DNA of 64,000 nucleotides from Phytophthora colocasiae (taxonomy: Eukaryota; Oomycota; Peronosporomycetes; Peronosporales; Peronosporaceae): contig JAGKQI010000098.1 in assembly GCA_018806915.1 (NCBI GenBank), forward strand, positions 3,844,001 to 3,908,000. Direction: 5' to 3'. Under the pieces are notes generated by a model. It did no database searches. It saw only the letters and a list, made by a program, of their open reading frames with translations, and was not told the origin of the DNA. The first letter of the stretch is position 1. Each line of letters starts with the position of its first letter. Shown here one piece after another: positions 1-8,580 of this stretch. Position numbers and translations under genes: made by a program.

Positions 1-496
1 TAGGCATCCATGGTGTGCGCACTGGCGGATCAGTGCGCGGGGCAGTGAGCGCCCTCGACATGGGGGACGCTTCATCATCACTGCGCGGACGCTTCGAGCT
101 TGAAGCATCCGAGGCCTCATCACGAGGTCGTCGAGATCCCACGGGTGGGTCTGACGTGTCTTCAGACGAAGACACGGGAGCGGGAGCCTTGACATCAACC
201 TCCCCCTCCTCGACATCCTCCTCGTAGTCGAGGATGTCTTCGTAGTCCTCTCCAAAGAGTTCTTTGAGAGGGACAGCAGGATTCTTAATCTCTGCTAGAG
301 AAGAAGACTTCTTCTTCTTCTCATGCTTCTCCTTATGGAGAGCATGGTACTTGGTGACAGAGAGCTTCTCTGTCGGACCGCTGGAAGCAGCAGTGCTAGT
401 GAGTACTGCTGAGGTCGTTGTTCCTGCTGCAGAGGCAGCAGGTGAGGCTTGCGCGTCCGCAGTAGCGGACGGAGACGTGGGCGTTGGCGAGTCCAT
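1..496 (-). CDS. Antisense ORF of Gypsy family A (copy A0), 5' part, runs off window
   Basis: An ORF opens at ATG 494-496 on the minus strand and stays open for 165 codons to the window edge. It is homologous to the plus-strand ORF at 48131-49710 and keeps the N-terminal frame that the other copy lost. The N-terminus is Ala/Ser/Thr/Pro-rich. A Lys-rich cluster (KEKHEKKKK), an acidic stretch (EEDVEEGEVD) and an NLS-like KRPRSDDE follow. It lies antisense to its own element: the purine tract and 3' LTR that follow at 583-1055 read on the plus strand. No enzymatic motif is visible and the function is unknown. That the frame is open supports a real protein; the antisense-gene role is inferred from the same layout in families B and C. 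Confidence 0.6.
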   Translation of the reverse strand, partial: MDSPTPTSPSATADAQASPAASAAGTTTSAVLTSTAASSGPTEKLSVTKYHALHKEKHEKKKKSSSLAEIKNPAVPLKELFGEDYEDILDYEEDVEEGEVDVKAPAPVSSSEDTSDPPVGSRRPRDEASDASSSKRPRSDDEASPMSRALTAPRTDPPVRTPWMP

Positions 497-582
497 TGCG
501 AAATGAACTCGGATTTCTCTTGGGAACTTGACGGTCTTGTCAAGTTCTGTTGATTGACGTATCGAGACCGATACGTCGAATC

Positions 583-597
583 TTAACGGGGGGATGG
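583..597 (+). promoter_or_regulatory. Polypurine tract of family A copy A0
   Basis: TTAACGGGGGGATGG lies directly before the TGTAAC start of the LTR at 598. This is the position and composition of a plus-strand primer for reverse transcription, and it sets the orientation of A0 as plus. The same tract is found inverted at 48051-48065. Confidence 0.6.
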
Positions 598-1055
598 TGT
601 AACGGGGTTACACGTACAAGTGGTAGTACCACTTGTAACTCTAACAGTTAGGATAACTGTTAGAGGTTGGAAATGGGCCTCAGACCTTGGTGTGCTGTAC
701 ACACCAAAGGATACATGGGCGAACCACATTATTGGGTGGTTCGTGTGCATTTGTGCATATTATTGGTAGAAAGTAACTGATTTCTACCAATCACTGAGCA
801 GAGTTTCTGCCAACCACACGTTGGCAGACCCTTTAGAAAAAGATAACAAACAGTTTTAGGAGGTCCATAATTGGCTTATGCCAAATTCAATAACAGTTCT
901 CATTTTACGGTATTTAGCAGTTTAAATTAGTTATATTTGATTTAATTATACTTATTTAAATAAGTATACTTAAATTAAGTCTATTCTAATTGCACGCTTC
1001 CTCATACACGTAAGCGCACGTGTACGCCACCTAATAGGTCTAGGTAGACCCATTA
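598..1055 (+). repeat. 3' LTR of Gypsy family A, copy A0 (end truncated)
   Basis: The sequence is the inverted homologue of the complete LTR at 47571-48050. It starts TGTAACGGGG and lacks roughly the last 20-25 bases, ending near CCCATTA. It contains several perfect hairpins: 615-637 (stem 10, loop 3), 641-663 (stem 10, loop 3), 762-791 (stem 11, loop 8) and 806-828 (stem 9, loop 5). The flank after 1055 shares nothing with family A. Confidence 0.75.
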
Positions 1056-1409
1056 AATGTGTGGTAAATAGTTGCCGCTCTTCTCGAAAGTGTTGTATCT
1101 CGCGGGCGTCTAGAAGCCGAATAGCAATATCCCCATAATAGGGTACTTATGAGAACCTCCAATACTTGAATTGTTCTTCGGTATAGTTGTAGAGGAGTTG
1201 TTGTGGTATATCAATAAGGAAATTAGTGGCTGGAAACAACAGCGCTGGATTATCCACATAAGTACAGAAGCCAGTTGAGGAGCTAGCCAAAGAGCCATAC
1301 CGCTGCACCTCAAAACGCGGCGATGACCGAAGCTAGGGGAAGCGATCCTCCAACGATGCGAACGAGATCAACAGCGAAGTCACGGAAGGCTTCAGGTAGA
1401 GAGTAAAGA
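1056..1409. other. No recognisable gene
   Basis: AT-neutral sequence between the A0 LTR and the PiggyBac-like gene. Only short unsupported ORFs are present. It may hold the promoter or the left end of the PiggyBac element, but I could not identify a terminal inverted repeat. Confidence 0.4.
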
Positions 1410-3962
1410 ATGAGCAAACCTCCGCCGACTACCGATTCGACATTGGGGGTATTGCAGCCCACAAGCAATGTTGTCGTTACAACCGCGAGAGCAGCAACAC
1501 GCAAAACGAAGAAACGGACGACAAGAACGATGAAGGCTTCTAGTGTGAAGAATTCTGTTGATTTTACAATCCCAAAACCGCGCGAGAATCACCAGGTCTT
1601 GCAGTCCAAATAAAGTTCGTTGCCGTCAAGCACGATATCTAAGTCAGCAGACGTTAGCGCGGCACAACGGTACCCGGTCAGTGGGGTTGATGTGCTTCGA
1701 AGTTCGGCGAAGAAACCGGTAACGACAGCGGAGCCATTTCCAGCAACCGCAAATATAACTCGAGAAATTAGACCTGCAGCTCAATTTGAAGAGGGACTTC
1801 AACAACATCAAGCCAGAAGCCTCATTCAGACAGCTAGCAAAGCCACACCAGAAGTGAATCCGGATGTTGCTATGCCGCTAACAAGTATGACAACTAGCTT
1901 GGCGCTAACAACTCAAAATTGGGGCGTTGATTTCCAGCGAGACGACTTTGAAGGAGGACGACATTGCAACGGGCGAGGGGCCTTAGAGCGTATTTGGGAA
2001 TCAATGGGGAACAGAGACTCTGGTGCTAGTTACGCTCGAGAGAGATCTTTAGTTCTAGCAGACGTGAATCGGGGGTCCGGGGTAGACTTAGCATCTCATG
2101 AAGCTTTGACTTCAGACTGCCCACCAGACAGTGATGAAGGGTCAGATTCTGAAAATGCTGGGTTGACATGTGAAGATGTAGATATAATTTGGCACGACAC
2201 AGTTCATGATTCAGACCTGGATACAATGGGTGGTGATATCAATGACGATGACGCATTGCTCAGACTATCCAAGAACAAAAACGAAATCAAGTCATGGGAA
2301 CAGACGGGATGGGAACAAGGTAACAACTTTGAATCTTTCCTTGGGACAGAGTATACTCAATTTGGTTTGTGGTTTGATAAAGGGCCAGGTAGACTGGAGA
2401 CAGAGTCGGAATATCCAGGACTTTATAAAGGCCAGTGGGGTCCAACACAAGGTGTACTGAAGTTCGCTGATTCCCCGATTGATCTTTTCTGGGTTTTCTT
2501 TCCTAAAGATTTACTAGAAACTATTGCTTTCGAAAGCAATAGATATGCTTCGCAAACGGTGGATGATCGCGCACGCAAAATCAGAGATAAGCAAATTGCA
2601 TCCTCTCGCCGTGGCTCAAGATTGAAGGATGTCGAGTCATTTCGCCAGATCCGCCAGCGCTTGCGCCAAATGGAAGAGTTCAGGCCCCACGAGTATGCAG
2701 TTCTTTTTGGTCTGCTAATTGCGAGAATGCTGTGCCCGCAGAAACGCCGGCTCGCATCGCATTGGAGTACGTCAAGCGTAGGGGCTGTTCCTGGGGGAAC
2801 GTTTGGTGCTTGGATGGCTCGAAATCGGTGAGTACATATTGGTTATACTGGGTCGGGCTATTCTAAAGGTTTTATGATGCTGCTGATACATACAGATTCG
2901 ACGAGCTTATGAGCTACCTTCACTTCTCTGATAATAGCGATCCAAGAGCGAGATGCGACAGAGCTTGGAAGATTCGACCTGTCATCGAATCGCTGCAGAG
3001 CACGTTTCTTCGAGGCTATACACCAGGACCTGTGCTATCGTTTGATGAAGGAATGATCCCTTCGCATTCCAAATTCAACCGAACACGAGTGTACATGCGG
3101 GATAAACCTCACAAGTGGGGAACAAAGTTGTTCCTCACGTGCTGTCCTAAAACCTCCTACTGTATACGGTACGTTAAACATCATGTTCGGAAGCTAACAG
3201 TAACTAATCGTTAGGATACGTGCAAATAGATTGGAGGTGTACTGCGGTATGAAAGCTCATCTGGCCGGACCACAGACTATTGACAACAAATCCGGCCCTG
3301 CAGCGGTTCTTCGCAATATGGAAATGGTTTTACCACAAAATCGGCATAGCTATCATGTTGTCGTGATTGATCGTTTTTACACTTCCGTAGCACTAGCTCT
3401 GGAGCTTCTTGCGCACAAGATCTACATGGTCGGGACCATTCAACCACGGCGCCGAAAAAAGAGACCAGCAGACATCCCTCGAGGATCATACCAACTTGCC
3501 CGTTCGAAGACAACACCTGAGATGGTTGCGTGCTGCTGGTGGGACTCAAAACCGGTTCACTTGTTGGCGACAGGGGCCAGTACTCAAGAGTTGGCCATTG
3601 GTACGTCTACGTATTATTTGCATGTATTTTGCCAAATCTAATAGCTGGTTTGCAGGGAGAAAGACGTGGGTAGAAGGTGAGGCATCTGAAGTACCACGTG
3701 AAAGATTATCACGAGGGTATGGGTGGAGTCGATGTTCATGACCAACTTCGACTTCAGAGATACTCTGTACAGATGGCCTTCACGTTCAAGAAATACTACA
3801 AAACGTGAGTGCGGCTTGGTGGTATATGATCCTAAAGGTCTGGTCTAACCTATCTGTAGATTGTTTCTTGGACTTCTGGTCATGGCTTTAGTGAATGCTT
3901 ACGTCGTGCATCGTAGTTGCCGACCCTCATACTGTACCCTACTGATGTCCAAGCGCTGCTGA
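1410..3962 (+). pseudogene. PiggyBac-like (DDE_Tnp_1_7) transposase gene with introns, disrupted
   Basis: Five exon blocks read as a PiggyBac transposase. Introns are 2828-2895, 3169-3214, 3601-3655 and 3805-3859, all GT-AG and 46-68 bp long. The first two and the last join frames exactly. Family motifs in order are SFDEGMIPSHSKFNR with a KPHKWGTKLF block, VVIDRFYTS followed by an IYMVGTI block, WWDSKPVHLLAT, and YHEGMGGVDVHDQL. The Asp residues in the first three blocks match the catalytic triad. The N-terminal region is acidic with a short basic cluster. Breaks are an in-frame TAA at 1611-1613 and a one-base frame change with TAG between about 3656 and 3683, ahead of the GGVD block. The stop is TGA 3960-3962. 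The C-terminal Cys-rich domain usual for the family is absent, so this is a domesticated or decaying copy. The start is uncertain; the first in-frame ATG after the TAA is at 1872. Confidence 0.75.
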
Positions 3963-4560
3963 GGCGTGTGTGGCTAGTGGCCGCCCCTACACTACCGACA
4001 CCTTTGAATAATGTGATTTTTTTGGACGTATTGCCAATTTCGTCCAAATTTGCCGAAATCTGTCGGTTTGCTGGGCCTCCCCATACATTTTTCAAGATGT
4101 TTAAAATCGACAATAATATCACAATAAGTATTCGGTTAAGTACGCCTCTCCACTTTATCAATTCCATAGTGAATTCAAGTGGTTTAAAGCCCACCGTCGG
4201 TTTGCCGGCCATTTGGCTCTGGCGATTTGAACCAACCGCCGATGGAAACTTCAAGTAGAACCTACAATATACGTTATCCCATTCTGCATGAACCGCGATG
4301 AAGCGACGATACATGTTTATAAAGACGTACTGGCGTTCTCGTAGGCTGTATGGTTTTAGTGCCAATATAGATTATTCAATTGTATGCAAATATTAGTATG
4401 ATTGGGAATAACCTTAATCCTAAGAATGTCATTGGTTGAGAATGAACACCAGTAATAAAACCTTGAATGCGAAGCCCCACCCCCCCTTCCCTCCCCCTCC
4501 ATAAGTGCCAGTTCATATCTCGTCACAAACCCCAGACTTGAAGAAACAAGCACTGCAGAA
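3963..4560. other. No supported gene; possible PiggyBac 3' flank
   Basis: A 161-codon minus-strand ORF (3880-4365) overlaps the last transposase exon and resembles no family I recognise. A C-rich run lies near 4480-4500. No terminal inverted repeat was found by eye. Confidence 0.35.
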
Positions 4561-5196
4561 ATGGATGACCATGATCTCGAAACGGAGAATCGTCTACTCA
4601 GGTTTGCCTTGGAGGCTGCCAACAGGGAGCGCCAAACTTTAGTCGGGGCGATAACTGAGAGTAACAATCAAATTCGGCGGAAGGATGAACACATTGCACT
4701 TCTGATTACGACTCATCACGAAGAGAAGATGGCGTTAATTGGGCGTCTTGAGCGACGGATATACACTGCAAAACCTTGCGGACTGCAGAACCACGAAAGG
4801 CGTCCGCAGAACGACGGAAGACGTGTAACTCGTCCACCGGGAAGCAGCAGTGCATACATCAATCATCGAGGTAAAATATTATCGAGTATTTCTGCCAGAC
4901 AACTACTGGAAATAGTAACGGTTAGAGGGTCCGTGTGCAGGTATTTTTCTAGTTCTAACACACTTTATCCGTGTATATGGTTAGAGCAGGAAGCGGAAAC
5001 GCCCGATATTGTCTTCCGTTGCTGCAGATCAAAGTGGGTTGAAAACGAAGCGTTTCCGCTCCAAGAAGTTGCTGAAATCGTGACCGAACTGATGGAAGAA
5101 ACGAAATCAAGCCTACGTCTAGCGGAGTTGTATAGTGACCTTCAAACCCAATTCCTAAACTTCATTTCACGTCAACGCTATCAACTGGGGATGTAA
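4561..5196 (+). CDS. Hypothetical protein with N-terminal coiled coil (211 aa)
   Basis: An uninterrupted ORF starts at an ATG preceded by CAGAA and ends at TAA. Residues 1-75 are rich in Glu, Arg, Leu and Gln with heptad spacing, typical of a coiled coil. Residues 120-211 contain an aromatic/Cys patch and then a helical, Glu-rich end. A possible GT-AG intron at 4871-4940 is rejected because removing it brings an early stop. The ORF follows the PiggyBac-like gene on the same strand. I do not recognise the family, and it could be an uncharacterised host gene or a transposon passenger. Confidence 0.4.
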   Translation: MDDHDLETENRLLRFALEAANRERQTLVGAITESNNQIRRKDEHIALLITTHHEEKMALIGRLERRIYTAKPCGLQNHERRPQNDGRRVTRPPGSSSAYINHRGKILSSISARQLLEIVTVRGSVCRYFSSSNTLYPCIWLEQEAETPDIVFRCCRSKWVENEAFPLQEVAEIVTELMEETKSSLRLAELYSDLQTQFLNFISRQRYQLGM

Positions 5197-5286
5197 ACGA
5201 TAAAGCCGCTGAGTAGGTTACACGACTGATAACCAAACTCGTAATGAATGAAGAAAGAAGCTTCCATTTGCCATGATATCTTTGTC

Positions 5287-5750
5287 CTACTCGCGATCTA
5301 AATGACTTACACAGCGTTTCTTACCCGTCGGTTTCCTGTATTGTAGGCGCTTATCGATGTGTACTGGAAGCGATCTTCCACAGTCCCAATCTTCATGCCA
5401 AATTGTGAAGCAAGACTTCTTTACACCCAGGGATTCATGCCGAAACTGCTGACACAAGTACACACTAGTACAGCGATAATATGTTAGAACAGGAAGTGAA
5501 CCCCAATGTTTCAATACACTTACTGTCCCGTATGAAATACCGAGCACGCACCACAAAAAAACTTTGTGTTTTTCCCTCTCGTTCCCGGCATAGCCAGAAG
5601 ACTGCACACTTTGCAAGCTCGCTGCATTCTCTTTCGGCCCGGGTCGCCAACCTTGCCATGAAAGTCTTGGGTTTCTAACAGTGCATGATCTGAAGCAGTG
5701 ACGTTTCTTCGTTGGAGAGCTGCTGTAGCTGTAGTTGTACTCTTAAACAC
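5287..5750 (-). pseudogene. PiggyBac-like C-terminal Cys-rich domain fragment
   Basis: Two minus-strand blocks read in order. The first (about 5750-5520) carries RKRMQRACKVCS followed by KFFCGAC, the CxxC pairs of the C-terminal zinc-binding domain of PiggyBac transposases. The second (about 5440-5287) carries CFTIWHEDWDCG and a basic tail ending at a stop. A GT-AG gap around 5540-5445 could be an intron. The fragment lies opposite the PiggyBac-like gene at 1410-3962, which lacks this domain, so it is either a second inverted copy or a rearranged end of the first. No catalytic core was found upstream on this strand. Confidence 0.5.
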
Positions 5751-5938
5751 ATCTAGTTAGAAATATTATCAAGGTTCGTCAGTACAATCTTACCTCCGTT
5801 GAGTCGATGGAGCCGGTCATATCACTTTCCTTTAGAGCAAGAAGTTGACAGTGTAGAGTTGTCAGAAATGCTGAGTGAGACATGTTTTTTTTTTTTCGTT
5901 TCTTGAGTCGTGATATACACCAGGTAGATTCTCGCGAT

Positions 5939-6178
5939 ATGGACCTGTTATGTGCACAAAAAACAGGTAAGCGTCTGAGCGCTGAGAAACGTCTCAAGAG
6001 GGCCGAAGATGATCTACGGGAAGCGAATGATCGGTGGGACCGCGCGGACCAAGCCAGAGAGAGAGCCAGGCGCGAACTCGACAGAATCCGAAGCCAAACG
6101 CCGGACCAGGAGAAGATGAGCGCGGATCTCGATCAGATCATAGCAATAAACTTAACGTACAGAATTTCTTCCAGGTAA
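5939..6178 (+). CDS. Small coiled-coil ORF, uncertain
   Basis: The ORF starts at ATG 5939 after a poly-T tract. It encodes about 79 residues dominated by Arg, Glu, Asp and Leu in heptads (RAEDDLREANDRW, RERARRELDRIR), a convincing coiled-coil composition. The C-terminus overlaps the minus-strand ORF at 6133-6459. No family was recognised. It may be an exon of a larger gene or a remnant. Confidence 0.25.
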   Translation: MDLLCAQKTGKRLSAEKRLKRAEDDLREANDRWDRADQARERARRELDRIRSQTPDQEKMSADLDQIIAINLTYRISSR

Positions 6179-6459
6179 GCATCAACTCTTGCACGAAGCC
6201 TGGCATTAGCCTCTCTCTGAAAGTTCTGTCGGAGGTCAATCGGGTTCCCAGTTTCAGTGAAGTGAAACAGTTTGCCAGGGACGTTTCTCAACTGACGTGA
6301 AACGTATGCCTTTTGCCCCGCGATGAAACGAATTTCGTGCGCCCCCTCCTCCTCCAATGGGCGAATAGTCACGCCAAATCCAAGTACTTTGCCATTGTCT
6401 GGGTCGTCGCCTAATGGTGCCGTTGTAATACGATTTTGAGACGCAACCATCGTGTTCAT
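6133..6459 (-). CDS. Hypothetical ORF, uncertain
   Basis: A 108-codon open frame with balanced composition (for example GKVLGFGVTIRPLEEEGAHE) looks protein-like, with a helical Arg-rich end. No motif was recognised. It lies upstream, on the same strand, of the PiggyBac Cys-rich fragment and could belong to it. It overlaps the 5939-6178 ORF by about 45 bases. Confidence 0.25.
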   Translation of the reverse strand: MNTMVASQNRITTAPLGDDPDNGKVLGFGVTIRPLEEEGAHEIRFIAGQKAYVSRQLRNVPGKLFHFTETGNPIDLRQNFQREANARLRARVDAYLEEILYVKFIAMI

Positions 6460-7641
6460 GAGAGCTTCGGACGTATTGATGTGACGTCATGATATTTTCC
6501 ATGACATCTTGCGCAAATCATAATATTTTCCATATTTTGTAGGGATGCCAACCCGTCCTTGATTTCATTGGTTGAACTAGATATTTATATTTTGTATTGA
6601 TCACAAAATAGGTAAATATTTTGATATCATATTTTTACAAATTACCCATTTAAAAGCGTCACCGCATGACGTCATTATCAACTAAGGCATAGCATTCCAC
6701 GTCACTTTCAAATTTGCAACAGCCCTGAGAGGGTGTGCTACTTGAGATTGCCCCCCTGCGACTTTGATCCACACTCTTCACGTAAGTGGAACTCCATGCG
6801 GCTGCGACCCACTGCACTGCACGTCTGATACTGGTGGTGCACTGCACGTCTGATACTGGTGGAGATCTGATACTGGTGGTGACTTCCAGGCGGGTACGAC
6901 CCACTCGCAGCTCTACGCTGCACGTTTGGTACTTGTGGGTGGCTGCTGTGCGGCTGCGATCCGCCCTCACTACTGTGGAGGTCTGATACTCGACGTTGGT
7001 CACTAGATGTCTGCGACCCAGTTGCAGAACTGTGCCGCACGTTTAGGACTCCCCACACGTCGCGGCATCTGGATTTCCGCGTTCATAGTAAGATTTACAC
7101 TGCCATCGGTGCTGAACAACCTCGAAGTGTGGCCGCTGATAATGTAGTTCAGCAGCTAATCCACTGGATCCATAATGTAGTCCAACTGCTAACCCACTGG
7201 GTCCATGTTGCAAACGTCAAAGAAACCAACGTCTCGCACCTCTCGTAGCGGTTGTTGTCTGTGGCCTCGATTCCCTGCAGGGTACCGCTCGTGGTTTTGC
7301 TGGCGCCGTTCCGCACGCGGCCGCTCCTCGCGTAGCCGTTGTTGTCTGGCCTCGATTCCCTGCAGGTTACAGTTCCTGGTTTTGCCGGCGCTGCATACAG
7401 CCGCATCAATTCGCGGTGTAAAGTGTTCGTGCTCGCCATGGCTGGTGCCCTTTTACGAATAAGGAACTGCAGTGCAAAAGCGGATCAGTCGAATCCACTA
7501 AAAGAGTCTAAAAAATTTGCATCGATACATGTACTGTAGTACAACGCAACTAAGTTAGAAGCCTTCTGCAAGAAGAGGAGCCACGTAGAACCCATCGCGA
7601 CTTCAGCGTGCACCGTCGCATCCAGACGTGGTCGCTCAGAC
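6460..7641. other. No supported gene; short repeats
   Basis: AT-rich to 6660. From 6814 to about 6890 a unit containing CACGTCTGATACTGGTGG recurs two to three times. At 7242-7308 and 7329-7393 there is a diverged direct repeat of about 66 bp (TTGTTGTCT, GGCCTCGATTCCCTGCAGG). Short ORFs here are repeat translations. Confidence 0.5.
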
Positions 7642-8094
7642 ATTCGCGTGTTCCACGACAGCAAAGCGAGCAAGTTGAAGCCCAAATTTGTTGCGGTATT
7701 GAGAACGTGCCGCCGGGAGCACAGAGTCTCGAGTCTGGTCACGCCACGATGGAGCAGGGCGAAGCTGCTTTTTACATTTCGTCTCGCAGCAACTAGAACC
7801 GGCACTTGGACACGCCCTTCGAACCTGGAACTATCACGCTGGTGCTTGGTCAGCCTGGTTCTGGCAAGACGTCACTGATGAAGATTCGGAGTGGCCCATT
7901 CCCGATGGAGAAGAACATCTCTGTGGGGGGTGACATCTCGTACAACAATCGGACGTGGAATGAATTGCTCCCGAAGTTACTTCATCTGGCGTCGTACGTG
8001 CCTCAGACAGACAAACACTTCCAGGCGTTGGCAGTTCAAGAGACGCTGGAGTTCGCTCATGCTTGTTGTCCTGAGGTGGCTTCGTAGCGTGGCA

Positions 8095-8580
8095 CACCCG
8101 CCGACGGACGGAATAAATCCGCAAACTCACTTGCCAGTCGTGGAGGTTGAACGGAAAATGGCGTGTGGGTATCCTTCGAGGCCTCGTACTCGTACTGCCT
8201 GTCTGTGCCCAGATCCAGCAAATAGTCAGTCGCGTCGCGCCCGGGAGGACACACGAAGCCCAGACTCTCGAAGTATGGCACAGCTTGCTCGCGAGGTCTC
8301 CTTCGAGGCCTCGTACTCGTACTGCCGGTCTGTGCCCAGATCCAGCAAATAGTCAGTCGCGTCGCGCCCGGGAGGACACACGAAGCCCAGACTCTCGAAG
8401 TATGGCACAGCTTGCTCGCGAGGTCCATGGTACATCACCTCGCTGTCATTCAGCAACAGGATGTTATTGAACAACTCGAATACTTCGGGTGCCGGTTGCA
8501 GCAACGCCATCACCACCGACTTGTGCAGCTTCTTGGCGATATCATGTTGTGTACACACGATGTCGTACGTGGCTGACCCG
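8095..8580 (-). pseudogene. Inverted segment of the PDR transporter pseudogene
   Basis: Inside the plus-strand transporter relic, this stretch reads as the post-NBD1 region only on the minus strand. Motifs are KLHKSVVMALLQPAPEVFEL, EVMYHGPREQAVPYFESLGF and DYLLDLGTDRQYEYEA, in the order expected for the protein. It sits where the same region would be expected on the plus strand, so an inversion of about 0.5 kb in place is the simplest reading. It also contains a tandem duplication. Confidence 0.75.
8173..8425 (-). repeat. 127-bp tandem duplication inside inverted ABC segment
   Basis: The unit starting CCTTCGAGGCCTCGTACTC at 8173 repeats at 8300 with almost no change, giving a period of 127 bp. 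It duplicates the part encoding the EQAVPYFESLGF and DYLLDLGTD motifs. A period that is not a multiple of three breaks the frame. Confidence 0.85.

Noticed and set aside
264..506. 80-codon plus-strand ORF
   Set aside because: It is the mirror frame of the antisense ORF of A0 on the minus strand, which has the homologue at 48211-49710.
3880..4365. 161-codon minus ORF
   Set aside because: It overlaps the last PiggyBac exon and has no recognisable family; coding status not supported.
4871..4940. Intron in the 4561-5196 ORF
   Set aside because: GT-AG limits exist, but removing 70 bases brings an early stop while the unspliced frame is open.
5882..5938. N-terminal extension with poly-Phe
   Set aside because: It translates a poly-T tract; the ATG at 5939 is the more likely start.
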